Source: Ignavibacteria bacterium (GTDB lineage Bacteria > Bacteroidota > Ignavibacteria > Ignavibacteriales > Ignavibacteriaceae). Taken from it: DNA of 64,000 bases. Under the pieces are notes generated by a model. It searched no databases, had not been told where the DNA came from, and saw only the letters and a list, made by a program, of their open reading frames with translations. The translations under genes and the position numbers were made by a program. Shown here one piece after another: positions 10,701-18,230 of this stretch; positions within the stretch are counted from its first letter, which is position 1; every line of letters begins with the position of its first letter. Where the stretch lies: assembly GCA_017302895.1 (NCBI GenBank), contig JAFLBV010000001.1, positions 1,831,575 through 1,895,574 of the forward strand. Direction: 5' to 3'.

Positions 10701-11052
10701 TTGGTCCCATTCTGTCAGATACATCGTCCCTTCCAAGGGTTGCGGTGTAAGTCAGTCTTTTCGGGACACCACCCGTTGAGGGAATCAGATACACTTCGGT
10801 ATTTCCATCATACTGCCCCGTGAAAGCTATATGCTTGCCGTCGGGGGAGAATTTGGCGAACATTTCAATTCCCGTGTGATTGGTAATCTTCCGGGCAGTA
10901 CCACCGGTGGCATTCACAATATACAGATCACCTGCATAAGTAAAAACAATCTGATCACCGTTGATATTTGGAAATCGAAGAAGCCGGGATTCCTGTGCCT
11001 GCAGTTCGAAAACTGCCAAAAGCAGAGAAATAAACATGATTATTCGAGTCAT
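7783..11052 (-). CDS. tricorn protease homolog (S41 family), exported
   Basis: A 1089-residue protein with a signal peptide (MTRIIMFISLLLAVFELQAQ). Residues about 25-330 and 340-700 form two beta-propellers with repeated 'FSPDGK', 'WSPDGKFIAY' and 'WSPDSKKLIF' blades, as in tricorn protease. A low-complexity Lys/Glu-rich linker (about 545-580) follows. Next come a tricorn C1-like helical domain, a PDZ domain (around 'VKEGDYIIAVNGKSVKEMD') and an S41 peptidase domain with the likely nucleophile serine in DEFSASDGD (about residue 974). Tricorn enzymes degrade oligopeptides; the signal peptide suggests action in the periplasm or outside. It is a single gene. Confidence 0.93.
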   Translation of the reverse strand: MTRIIMFISLLLAVFELQAQESRLLRFPNINGDQIVFTYAGDLYIVNATGGTARKITNHTGIEMFAKFSPDGKHIAFTGQYDGNTEVYLIPSTGGVPKRLTYTATLGRDDVSDRMGPNNIVMAWRDNETVMFRSRWIEPNDWKGQLFFANVKGGLAEQLPLPRGGFGTFSPDGKKLVYNRVFREFRTWKRYRGGQADDLWIYDFDSKKTTRVQENPAQDIFPMWAGNKIYFASDRTGTMNLYSIDLATKQEKQITNFTDFDVKFPSIGGNYIVFENAGYIYRLDITNDKYSKVEIRISDDFATGRDGIVDVSRNIASFEISPDGNRALLSARGDIFTVPAKNGATRNLTATSGIHERSPKWSPDGKFIAYISDKSGEDEVYITPQDGKGEEIQITKGGNAYKFSIQWSPDSKKLIFSDQNYTLNFVDIDSKTITQVDKSDVTPVFAFDWSHDSRYIAYNKAEDNVSSRIYIYSLDDKKASPVTDGFFDVGQPVFSKDGKYLFFTSERTFNPTYGWTEWNHIYSDMTKLYLVTLQNSTKSPFEPKSDEVSVKEEKPAPEKKEEKDTKESKETKDSKEVSKKLVIDFDGILNRVAEIPAPSGSYGNLSTTADKIFYYRRGAREDKFNLYSYNLKDLEETNLGEVAGYEISADEKKMLVRVGNSYGIVPLPSAPVKIKDALNLSDLKVSLDRKAEWKQIFDESWRQMRDFFYAKNMHGVDWAAVKKQYEVLLPYVNHRIDLTYIIGEMIGELNIGHAYVGGGDYPKAARIALGLLGAKLEKDASGYVKVKKILTGQNWDKDFRSPLTEIGVNVKEGDYIIAVNGKSVKEMDNIYESLVDRAGKQVVLTVNTVADEKGSRDVTVVPVADEQNLYYLNWVEGNIEKVTKATEGKVGYIHIPDMGVNGLNWFVKYYYPQLNKEALIIDDRGNGGGNVSPQILERLARMPVMMNYRRNSINTFNPTGMHVGPKILLMDEFSASDGDIFPYRFRAANLGKLVGKRSWGGVVGISGSLPFVDGGILNKPEFGPYHLNEAKWIMEGHGVDPDIVVDNDPALEFSGTDEQLNKGIELILKELEKNPVKKNPVPAFPDKSK

Positions 11053-11278
11053 AGTACCTTACTGTTTTTGTTAATGGAAAAATAGATTTGAATATTATTC
11101 AAAAAAAATTGATATATCAACTGTTTTTTGATGGAGGGTTATTGAATGAGGGGAACGGCAGATCCGCTACAGAGACTGTAAAACACGGCATAGCTCCCCC
11201 CCGACGCCGAGTTTAACCGGCTTCAATATTCATTTAAACTGTTTTAAGGTTCTAAAATTCACGAAAGTGTGAATCAGT
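11053..11278. other. intergenic stretch, no clear feature
   Basis: This gap between the start of the tricorn gene and the end of the TerB-like gene is AT-rich at its left end and should hold the tricorn promoter. It contains the perfect palindrome TTGATATATCAA near 11110. I see no coding frame or RNA gene. Confidence 0.4.
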
Positions 11279-11683
11279 TCATGCAGAAGCCGATACTTTC
11301 GATGATATCTCTTTTTGCTTAAGATTTGTAAAATTCGTGAGGATTTCTGAAAACCTGTGATTCGAAATCCCGTTCATTTCTGCTGTTTTTTTTAGCCAGT
11401 CCACTTCGGGTCCGGAAAGGTCGTTATCGGAGAATGCAAGATTTAGCGCCTCATCGATAAACACTTCTGTAATCGCAGCAGAACTAAACATAAGCGGATT
11501 ATCGCTTATATTCTCATTGATCATTAAATTTTTGATTACTTCTTCATAGAAATCTTTGCTGAATCCAAGTTTTGTGGCAACATTTCTAATAATATCTTTT
11601 TCCTGGTCTATTAAACTGTTGTCGATTCTAGCGACAATTAACAGTCCCTTTAAGTAATTGCTTTTGTCAAGTTGTGTAAGCAT
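11279..11683 (-). CDS. TerB-like helical protein
   Basis: A 134-residue all-helical acidic protein. The pattern 'YLKGLLIVARIDNSLIDQEKDIIRNVATKLGF' followed by 'ALNLAFSDNDLSGPEVDWLKKTAEMNGI' resembles the TerB/TerB-like (DnaJ-associated) fold, with two paired-helix halves each carrying an acidic motif (IDNSLIDQE, SDNDLSGPE) that could bind metal. The function is unknown. I chose the ATG at 11683 because GGGAG lies 8 bases upstream; the ATG at 11698 lacks such a site. No signal peptide is seen. It stands alone, with about 175 bp to the divergent carboxypeptidase gene. Confidence 0.65.
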   Translation of the reverse strand: MLTQLDKSNYLKGLLIVARIDNSLIDQEKDIIRNVATKLGFSKDFYEEVIKNLMINENISDNPLMFSSAAITEVFIDEALNLAFSDNDLSGPEVDWLKKTAEMNGISNHRFSEILTNFTNLKQKEISSKVSASA

Positions 11684-11857
11684 GTTTCGATCTCCCATCG
11701 CCGAATAATCGGGAAAAACTGTTGTTCAACTTACTTAAATAAGGAATAAAATTCAAGGGAATTCGGAAAACTTCATCAATTCTGCTGCCTGATTATTCAA
11801 TTCATTTAATTAAATTATCCAACTGATTTATTTAAAATTAACCAGGAATCACCGAAA

Positions 11858-13612
11858 TTGCCAAAATATTTCTCAAAAATCATCTCACTGCTTTTGATTC
11901 TCTCCTCAACGATGTTTTCCCAAGCTGACTGGAAGACTGAATTTGAAAAATCTGACTTTAAAGCCACCTCGACTTCTGAAGAGACGGACAGGTTTTTCAC
12001 CCGGCTCGCCACAATAAGTGATGCAGTAAGGTATGAAACCATCGGCACTTCACCCCAGGGAAGGGAAATAAAAGTTTTTATCGTTTCAAAGGACAAGGCT
12101 TTTACCCCAGAGGTTGCAAAGAAAACGGGCAAACCTGTGCTTCTCATACTGAATGGTATCCACTCCGGTGAGATAGAGGGAAAAGATGCTTCGATGTTGT
12201 TTCTTCGTGAAATGCTGATTGAGGGAAAACACAAGGATGTATTCGAAAATGTGATTTTACTCGTCATCCCGATATTTAGTGTTGACGGGCATGAGAGAAG
12301 TTCTGCCTACAATAGAATCAATCAGAACGGTCCGACGAATATGGGCTGGCGAACGACTGCTCAAAATATAAATCTGAATCGTGACTGGATGAAAGCTGAT
12401 GCACCGGAGATGCGTGCAATGTTGGGATTGTTCTCGACATGGATGCCCGATTTCATGATCGATAATCATACGACCGACGGTGCTGACTATCAATATACTG
12501 TTACCTACGGACTCGAACGCCATGGTAATATTGCACCAAATCTGGCAAAGCTTTCAGAAAAAGTATTCCTCCCATTTCTTATTGAAAATGTTGAGGCTGC
12601 TGGCTGGCTCGTAGCTCCGTATGTTTACTTCAAGGACAATAATGTTGAGAAGGGGATGCTCGACTGGGCTTCAACTCCCAGATTTTCGGGTGGATATACA
12701 GCCGCACAAAACAGGATTTCGCTGTTGGTTGAAACTCATATGATGAAACCATACAAGGACCGTGTTTTCGCCACGAAGTCGGTTCTGGAAACGACTGCAA
12801 AATTTCTTGTTCTGAATGGCAAAATAATCAGGGAAGAGAATAACAAAGCCGACAATAACATGAAACAGTTCATCGGAAAAGGTGCGAAATGGCTTCCAAT
12901 TAAGTTTTCTACAAAAGAAACGGCCGGCAGCAGCATTTTATTCAAAGGAATTGAAGCTGTTCATGAAACGAGTGCGGTCTCCGGCACTGAAAAAATCGTT
13001 TATACTGGCAAAAAATTTGAAAAGGAAATTCCCGTTTTTGATAATGTGATCGCCTCTGATTCGATGGAGGTTCCGTCGGGCTACATAATACCGGCCGAGT
13101 ATTCATCACTTGTTTCAATAATGGAGCTTCACGGGATAAAAGTGGAGAAACTTGAAGCACCAAAAAAATTCCTGGTTGAGCGACTAAAATTCAAAGACTT
13201 CACATTTGCTAAAACTCCCTATGAAGGACGATTCAGAGTGACTTCCGGTTATGATGTTTCCAAAATAAAGGAAGTGGTTCCGTCAGGCGCGTTTTTTGTC
13301 TCCTGCGACCAAAGGGCACTTAAAGTTATCAACCTGCTGCTCGAACCCCGTTCTGAAGATTCCTTTCTGTCATGGGGATTTTTCAATCAGATTTTTGAGA
13401 TGAAGGAATATTTCGAAGATTATGTGATGGAAAAAGTGGCACTTGAAATGCTCGCAGCCAACCCCGCCTTAAAAAAGGAATTTGAGGAAAAAATTGCTAA
13501 TGATGAAAAATTTAGAAATGACCCCGATGCAAGACTTTCGTTTTTTTATAAAAAGTCACCTTATTTTGATAAAAACTACTGTGTATATCCAATTTTAAGG
13601 GTAGTCGAATGA
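11858..13612 (+). CDS. exported M14-family zinc carboxypeptidase
   Basis: A 584-residue exported metallopeptidase. The signal peptide is MPKYFSKIISLLLILSSTMF. The zinc site is visible as HSGE (His/Glu about residues 102-105) with the third ligand His in DNHTTDG (about 203), and the likely catalytic Glu lies in LVETHMMKPY (about 291). The C-terminal ~280 residues are an extra domain of unknown role. The start is a TTG with AGGA ten bases upstream. Its stop overlaps the ATG of the next gene (ATGA), so it is translationally coupled to the VanX-like dipeptidase. Together they probably trim peptides in the periplasm; the exact substrate is unknown. Confidence 0.9.
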   Translation: MPKYFSKIISLLLILSSTMFSQADWKTEFEKSDFKATSTSEETDRFFTRLATISDAVRYETIGTSPQGREIKVFIVSKDKAFTPEVAKKTGKPVLLILNGIHSGEIEGKDASMLFLREMLIEGKHKDVFENVILLVIPIFSVDGHERSSAYNRINQNGPTNMGWRTTAQNINLNRDWMKADAPEMRAMLGLFSTWMPDFMIDNHTTDGADYQYTVTYGLERHGNIAPNLAKLSEKVFLPFLIENVEAAGWLVAPYVYFKDNNVEKGMLDWASTPRFSGGYTAAQNRISLLVETHMMKPYKDRVFATKSVLETTAKFLVLNGKIIREENNKADNNMKQFIGKGAKWLPIKFSTKETAGSSILFKGIEAVHETSAVSGTEKIVYTGKKFEKEIPVFDNVIASDSMEVPSGYIIPAEYSSLVSIMELHGIKVEKLEAPKKFLVERLKFKDFTFAKTPYEGRFRVTSGYDVSKIKEVVPSGAFFVSCDQRALKVINLLLEPRSEDSFLSWGFFNQIFEMKEYFEDYVMEKVALEMLAANPALKKEFEEKIANDEKFRNDPDARLSFFYKKSPYFDKNYCVYPILRVVE

Positions 13613-14316
13613 AAAGATGCAATATTTCTTTCAAATGGTTCCTTCCTGCATTCCTGTTACTTTCAGGTCTTGCATTTTCACAACCGGAAGTGCCCGTAAA
13701 TGAATTTGGATTAAAGGTTGTCGATTCCAAATCCCTTTATTTGGCTCAGGTTTCCAATAATGTTGAGAATACATTGCTCAACCTTGAAGGATTTATACCA
13801 AATCTTCGCAAAGATGTGAAGTACGCAACCACGGATAATGTCACAAAACAGGTGCTTTACACTACTCCGGGAGTATTTTTGAGGAAACCTGCTGCCGAGG
13901 CATTAAAAAAAACTGCAGAAGAACTTGCATTGAACGGTATCGGGCTTGTTGTTTATGATGCATATAGACCCTACAGCATCACGAAAAAGATTTGGGAGTT
14001 TGTTCTCAATGAAGATTTTGCAGCGAGTCCTAAAACAGGAAGTCGTCACAACAGGGGGTGTGCGATTGATATCGGTCTGTATGACATAACGAACGGTGAA
14101 CTGCTTGATATGCCTACCATTTTCGATGATTTTACGGAAAAGGCGAGTCACAAGTATATGAAAATATCACCTCAGCAAAGGATAAATCGTGCACTTTTGA
14201 GGACAGTTATGGAAAAACACGGTTTCAAGGCTCTCGAAAGTGAATGGTGGCATTATGATTATTCAAGCTGGAAAAGTTTTGACCTGATGGATATCAGTTT
14301 TGAGGATCTGAAATAG
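13609..14316 (+). CDS. D-alanyl-D-alanine dipeptidase, VanX/DdpX type (M15D)
   Basis: A 235-residue exported zinc dipeptidase. It has a signal peptide (ISFKWFLPAFLLLSGLAFSQ), the M15D substrate-binding 'VVYDAYRPYS' (the arginine of this motif is conserved), zinc ligands in SRHNRGCAIDI (His and Asp), and the catalytic Glu plus final His in EWWHYDY. Enzymes of this family cleave D-Ala-D-Ala from cell-wall turnover. There are no vanH, vanA or vanRS genes nearby, so a housekeeping or nutritional role is far more likely than glycopeptide resistance. It overlaps the preceding carboxypeptidase gene by four bases. Confidence 0.9.
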   Translation: MKRCNISFKWFLPAFLLLSGLAFSQPEVPVNEFGLKVVDSKSLYLAQVSNNVENTLLNLEGFIPNLRKDVKYATTDNVTKQVLYTTPGVFLRKPAAEALKKTAEELALNGIGLVVYDAYRPYSITKKIWEFVLNEDFAASPKTGSRHNRGCAIDIGLYDITNGELLDMPTIFDDFTEKASHKYMKISPQQRINRALLRTVMEKHGFKALESEWWHYDYSSWKSFDLMDISFEDLK

Positions 14317-14342
14317 GGGAAACGGATTAGGACTGTTATTTA

Positions 14343-14374
14343 TTTGGTGGATTGAGAAATAATGCTTATATTTG
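14343..14374 (+). promoter_or_regulatory. putative Bacteroidota-type promoter for the tRNA locus
   Basis: TTTG at 14343-14346, a 20-base spacer, then TATATTTG at 14367-14374 fits the Bacteroidota housekeeping consensus TTTG/N19/TAnnTTTG closely. It lies just upstream of the initiator-tRNA locus. The call is by pattern only. Confidence 0.45.
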
Positions 14375-14426
14375 AAGTCTAAATTATAACAGTTACGATA
14401 CGGGAAATATAAATAAGATTTTTGAT

Positions 14427-14466
14427 CGCGGGGTGGAGTCCCGATAAATCGGGAGTAGCTCGTCGG
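14427..14466 (+). pseudogene. 5' fragment of initiator tRNA, D-loop interrupted by a palindrome
   Basis: CGCGGGGTGGAG and GTAGCTCGTCGG match the first part of the intact tRNA at 14493-14565, but the D-loop bases CAATTG are replaced by the palindromic TCCCGATAAATCGGGA (14439-14454). The similarity stops at GTCGG (14462-14466). The 3' half is absent here, so this is not a functional tRNA. The 12 bases upstream (about TTTTTGAT) also match the flank of the intact copy. Confidence 0.75.
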
Positions 14467-14492
14467 TCTGAAATCACAAAAAAGTTTTTGAT

Positions 14493-14565
<73 letters not shown>

Positions 14566-14567
14566 CA

Positions 14568-14606
14568 AGAAAAAAAGCCTGAGAAGAAATTCTCGGGCTT
14601 TTTTGT
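14568..14606 (+). terminator. terminator of the intact tRNA gene
   Basis: GCCTGAGAA and TTCTCGGGC form a nine-pair stem (one G-T pair) with a GAAA-type loop, preceded by A7 and followed by T6. The same sequence recurs at about 14746-14784 after the 3' tRNA fragment. Confidence 0.9.
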
Positions 14607-14666
14607 TTTAAATAGTCTTCGGTTATTTCTGTCGCTGAGCAGTTGATTATTAAGTAATTGTATTTT

Positions 14667-14741
14667 GTCGGGCTCATAATTCGCCGCGGCGAATTGTCGG
14701 CTGAAAGTTCGCTATGGCGAATTCAAGTCCGGCCCCCGCTA
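14667..14741 (+). pseudogene. 3' fragment of initiator tRNA with two palindromic insertions
   Basis: GTCGGGCTCATAA (14667-14679) and TTCAAGTCCGGCCCCCGCTA (from 14722) are identical to the intact tRNA. In between, the anticodon-stem region is replaced by the perfect 16-base palindrome ATTCGCCGCGGCGAAT (14679-14694), and TTCGCTATGGCGAA (14708-14721), a hairpin with a 4-nt loop, is inserted into the T arm. The 5' half is absent, so no cloverleaf can form. Confidence 0.75.
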
Positions 14742-14745
14742 CAAG

Positions 14746-14786
14746 AAAAAAAGCCTGAGAAGAAATTCTCGGGCTTTTTTGTTTTA
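14746..14786 (+). terminator. duplicate terminator after the tRNA fragment
   Basis: The same GCCTGAGAA/TTCTCGGGC hairpin with a T tract found after the intact tRNA. Duplication of tRNA 3' end plus terminator shows that the block was copied as a unit. Confidence 0.85.
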
Positions 14787-14848
14787 AATACTCTTCGGTT
14801 ATTTTTGAGAATGATGATTTATTTTTTCTTCACAGTCTCACTCATCCG

Positions 14849-15697
14849 ATGAACCGGATTAAAGGAAGTCTTACCCTGATAAGACCTGACCTCTCTATTG
14901 CTGCAGGTATCTGTGTTGTTACAGGTCAATTTCTTGCACTTGGGGCTCCTGCTACACTTTTCCAAACAATTGCCGGGTTTTTCGCAGTCGCACTGATCTC
15001 CGGTGCCATACTGGCCATCAACGACTATTTCGATGTCGAGTCAGACATCATTAATGCTCCTCACCGCCCAATTCCTTCAGGAATGATCTCAAAATCAGAA
15101 GCTCTGATTCTTTTTATCATATTGCTGTCTGTTGGATTGTTCCTAAGTTACCTCTTGAATATCGTTGCATTCACGGCAGGAATTGTTCTGGCAATTACAG
15201 GTTTTTTATACAACTGGAGACTGAAGCGAACGGGACTCCCCGGAAATCTTATGGTAAGCTTTTCAGTTGGGATGACTTTTATATTTGGCGGGATTTCTGT
15301 CGGTCTTCCATTTGAAAAAACAGTACTGTTTTTTGGTCTGCTGGCTGCCACGCTGGATTTGGGAGAGGAAATCTCTGCCGATGCCATGGATTTGGAAGGA
15401 GATAAAAAGATAGATTCCAAATCTCTCGCAATCAAACTTGGACGAACCCGGGCATTAAAGATCAGCAGCTACATATTTGGTTTTGTTATACTTCTGACAG
15501 TTATCCCGTTTGTTTTGGGCTGGTTTCGGCTTCCGTATCTGATTCCTTTTCTCGTTATGGATGGGGTAATAATCCTTTCCGTCTTCAGGCTTCTTCACTC
15601 AAAAGGTGACGAGGGGAGGAACTACATTAAATGGATTTACCGGAGTTCGACAGGGGCAATTCTTGCATTTCTGATCATGAGACTTGCAGGATTATAG
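14849..15697 (+). CDS. UbiA-family prenyltransferase
   Basis: A 282-residue integral membrane prenyltransferase with about eight hydrophobic helices. The first Asp-rich motif reads NDYFDVESD followed by 'NAPHRPIPSG'; the second is DLGEEISADAMDLEGDKK. This form (NDYFD with RPIPSG) is typical of the geranylgeranylglycerol-phosphate geranylgeranyltransferase-like branch, which bacteria of this group also carry; other UbiA enzymes of quinone or tocopherol type are possible. Product and prenyl donor cannot be settled. The next gene (DUF2461) follows after 45 bp. Confidence 0.88.
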   Translation: MNRIKGSLTLIRPDLSIAAGICVVTGQFLALGAPATLFQTIAGFFAVALISGAILAINDYFDVESDIINAPHRPIPSGMISKSEALILFIILLSVGLFLSYLLNIVAFTAGIVLAITGFLYNWRLKRTGLPGNLMVSFSVGMTFIFGGISVGLPFEKTVLFFGLLAATLDLGEEISADAMDLEGDKKIDSKSLAIKLGRTRALKISSYIFGFVILLTVIPFVLGWFRLPYLIPFLVMDGVIILSVFRLLHSKGDEGRNYIKWIYRSSTGAILAFLIMRLAGL

Positions 15698-15742
15698 AAC
15701 ATTTTTGGTTTCAATTTCAATTGAGTTTTCGAGGTAAAAGTA

Positions 15743-16405
15743 ATGAATAACAATGATATAATCGCTTTTTTGAAAGACCTTTCGGCGAATAATTCAAAAG
15801 AGTGGATGGACAAAGAGAGGAACAGATACATTGCAGTCAGAGATTTCTGGTTTGATCAGGTGGCTGATATGCTCGAAAGACTCTCGATCTACGATGAGCG
15901 ACTGCACGGGATTCAACCCAAGGATACAGTCCACAGAATCTTCAACAACCGGAGATTTCAACCCGACAAACCGGTGTACAAGGACAATTTCACTTTCACA
16001 CCTTACTTAAAGGTTGCTCCAGCATCATTTCATCTCTCCATCAGTCCCCGCAGGTCATTTGTTGGTGGGGGACTCTACCGTCCGCCTGCTGACCTGCTCG
16101 CAAATGTTAGAAGATTTGTAGCACAAAACGGCAGGGAGCTTCAAGAAATAGTAACTGAAAGCCGTTTTGTTAATTTCTATGGAGGTCTCGACTCAAGTGA
16201 AGAAACTCTCAGGACTGCTCCCAAAGGATTCCCAAAAGATCATGAATACATCGAATTTCTTAAAATGAAAAGTTTTATTTCGCTTAAAACGCTTTCAATT
16301 AATGAGGTTACATCCGGTGGTTTGATCGATCTGGTTGAAGAATCATTTCTATCGATAAAACCCCTTATCGATTATCTGAATGAAGCATTAGAGATGAGGT
16401 CATAA
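15743..16405 (+). CDS. DUF2461 family protein
   Basis: A 220-residue protein matching the DUF2461/TIGR02453 family: 'FLKDLSANNSKEWMDKERNRY' near the N-terminus, 'HRIFNNRRFQPDKPVYKDNF' (the conserved R..RFS.DK.PYK region), 'GGGLYRPPADLLANVR' and 'APKGFPKDHEYIEFLKMKSF'. The family has no established function. A ribosome site (GAGG) precedes the ATG. It may be transcribed with the upstream UbiA gene. No export signal is seen. Confidence 0.88.
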   Translation: MNNNDIIAFLKDLSANNSKEWMDKERNRYIAVRDFWFDQVADMLERLSIYDERLHGIQPKDTVHRIFNNRRFQPDKPVYKDNFTFTPYLKVAPASFHLSISPRRSFVGGGLYRPPADLLANVRRFVAQNGRELQEIVTESRFVNFYGGLDSSEETLRTAPKGFPKDHEYIEFLKMKSFISLKTLSINEVTSGGLIDLVEESFLSIKPLIDYLNEALEMRS

Positions 16406-16605
16406 ACAGAACCGTCTGAAAGGTCATTCATCCGTTCAAACTATTTATAACAGAGACTCTTTAGATAGTTGTAACTTCGCAAGATTAAATCGTAATTTAT
16501 TTTACTTCTAATAAAATTTGTTCAGTCAGAACTTTTATTGTTTCGAACGAAAAGATTATCTCCTTTAATAAGTCATCATTTTAATTCACCATCCTCAGGA
16601 AATTC

Positions 16606-17568
16606 ATGCGAACAGTAATTTACTCTAACTATGGTCCCCCCTCGGTACTTAAACTCAAGGAACAGGAAAAACCCGCCCCCAAGGACAACGAGATTTTAGT
16701 AAAGATAATGGCTACAACGGTTGCTACGGCTGACATTAGAATCAGAAAAGCCGACCCGTGGGTAGCCAGATTAGTGTATGGTCTGACTTCTCCAAAAAAG
16801 CAAATCCTGGGTATTGAGTTTGCAGGGATTGTTGAGGAGACTGGTAAAAATGTCACTCTGTTCAAAAAAGATGACGAGATTTTCGGTTCAGCAGGATTTG
16901 ATTTTGGTACTTACGCTGAATACCGCTGCTTCCCTGAAAATGGGGTGATATCTCATAAACCAAAAAATATTTCATTTGAAGAGGCTGCAACCATTCCGTT
17001 TGGTGGACTTACCAGTCTTTACTTCCTGCAAAACGGGAATGTAAAAAAGGGTGATAAAGTATTAATTCATGGTGCATCGGGGAGTCTTGGCGCAGCGGCA
17101 GTTCAAATAGCGAACGATTTGGGTGCAGAAGTGACGGCTGTCTGCAGTGGCTCCAATGCTGAACTGGTCAGATCGCTGGGGGCCCACTTCACAGTGGATT
17201 ATACAAAAGAGGATTTTACGAAGAACGGTAAAAAATATGATGTCATTTATTGCACCGTTGGGAAAAGCCCTTTTAAGGGATGTGTTAAATCATTAAAAGA
17301 TGGCGGGCGATATTTGCGTGCAGTTCATCATAATCCGGTGGATTTTTTCAAGGGATTGTGGACGAATCTAACAACAAAGGTGAAAGTGACAGGGGGTATC
17401 GTCAAAGAGACAAGGGAGAACCTAAACCTGCTTGCATCAAAGATAGAAAAAGGGAAGTACCGCGCTGTTATCGATAGAATTTATCCACTGGAGGAAACTG
17501 CAGCCGCCCATGAATATGTGGAAAAGGGACACAAAAAAGGGAATGTTGTTATCAAAATTTATGAGTGA
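16606..17568 (+). CDS. NAD(P)H-dependent quinone/zeta-crystallin-like oxidoreductase (MDR superfamily)
   Basis: A 320-residue medium-chain dehydrogenase/reductase without the structural or catalytic zinc cysteines. It shows the N-terminal GroES-like fold ('LGIEFAGIVEETGKNVTLFKKDDEIFG') and a Rossmann domain ('KVLIHGASGSLGAAAVQIANDLGAEVTAVCS'). The family uses NADPH to reduce quinones or enones; the true substrate is unknown. AGGA lies six bases before the ATG. It stands alone, with 200 bp of unremarkable sequence upstream. Confidence 0.88.
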   Translation: MRTVIYSNYGPPSVLKLKEQEKPAPKDNEILVKIMATTVATADIRIRKADPWVARLVYGLTSPKKQILGIEFAGIVEETGKNVTLFKKDDEIFGSAGFDFGTYAEYRCFPENGVISHKPKNISFEEAATIPFGGLTSLYFLQNGNVKKGDKVLIHGASGSLGAAAVQIANDLGAEVTAVCSGSNAELVRSLGAHFTVDYTKEDFTKNGKKYDVIYCTVGKSPFKGCVKSLKDGGRYLRAVHHNPVDFFKGLWTNLTTKVKVTGGIVKETRENLNLLASKIEKGKYRAVIDRIYPLEETAAAHEYVEKGHKKGNVVIKIYE

Positions 17569-17958
17569 TGAGGAACATTACTCCCTCCGTTTACTTTAAT
17601 AAAAAATGGTTATTAAAAAATAATATATTTTTCAAAATTTTATTTGGTAGTAATGTGAAAAAAACCTAATTTCGACCGTTACTTTAATAATAGTTTTCTT
17701 CGACTCAGGTCCAAAAACTCTCCCAATTATATCTATCTCTGATATAACAAAAAAATACACAATTTGCTGACGGCACAACGAGCGACAATCGTCACTCATC
17801 ATTTTTGCCTGCCGACGGGATGTATTGTCTGAAATTACCGGAATTGTTTATTGATTTCAAGACAATTTTTTTTAATATACTGTGGAGCCCAGAAACCACA
17901 TTAAAAAACGGGGCGTCACCGAAAAGCCTGACGAGTAGGAGAAACAAAAGGTATAATT
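17569..17958. other. 390-bp intergenic region with promoter and leader of the TM2 gene
   Basis: AT-rich DNA. The right end holds a sigma70-like promoter and a leader with small hairpins (GTGG...CCAC at about 17880-17897, CGTCA...TGACG at about 17915-17934). The left 250 bp contain nothing I can name. Confidence 0.4.
17851..17878 (+). promoter_or_regulatory. putative sigma70-like promoter of the TM2 gene
   Basis: TTGATT (17851-17856), 16-base spacer, TAATAT (17873-17878). The predicted transcript would carry a leader of about 75 bases before the ATG at 17959. Pattern-based. Confidence 0.35.
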
Positions 17959-18171
17959 ATGACAGAACAGAAACCAGTTCAATCAAAGGTAACCATGATC
18001 CTCGTTTGTCTATTTCTCGGAGGACTTGGTATTCATCGTCTTATGATGGGCTATTCCAACTGGTGGTTGCAGTTAATCACACTTGGTGGTTGCGGTATTT
18101 GGTCACTGATAGATCTTATTCAGATTATCACTGGCAGCATGAAAATGGCTGACGGTAGAGACCTCGTATAA
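17959..18171 (+). CDS. TM2 domain protein
   Basis: A 70-residue membrane protein with the TM2 pattern: 'VCLFLGGLGIHRLMMGYSNWWLQLITLGGCGIWSLIDLIQII', two helices joined by a short turn, and the C-terminal D/G motif 'MADGRDLV'. TM2 proteins have no well-defined bacterial role. The ribosome site AGGAG lies upstream, and a strong terminator follows at once, so it is a monocistronic unit with its own leader. Confidence 0.88.
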   Translation: MTEQKPVQSKVTMILVCLFLGGLGIHRLMMGYSNWWLQLITLGGCGIWSLIDLIQIITGSMKMADGRDLV

Positions 18172-18177
18172 TTTAAG

Positions 18178-18208
18178 GGGCTGGAATTTATTTCCAGCCC
18201 GTTTTTTT
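18178..18208 (+). terminator. terminator of the TM2 gene
   Basis: GGGCTGGAA and TTCCAGCCC form a perfect nine-pair stem with a 5-nt loop, followed by G and T7. Confidence 0.92.
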
Positions 18209-18230
18209 AGCTTCAGGTTATTATTTCGGG

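Noticed and set aside
13609..14316. Vancomycin-resistance gene cluster
   Set aside because: Only a VanX-type dipeptidase is present; there is no vanH, vanA-type ligase, or vanRS. Such dipeptidases are common without resistance.
14427..14466. A second functional tRNA gene
   Set aside because: Only the 5' part is present and its D loop holds a palindrome, so no cloverleaf can form; the 3' fragment at 14667-14741 fails for the same reason.
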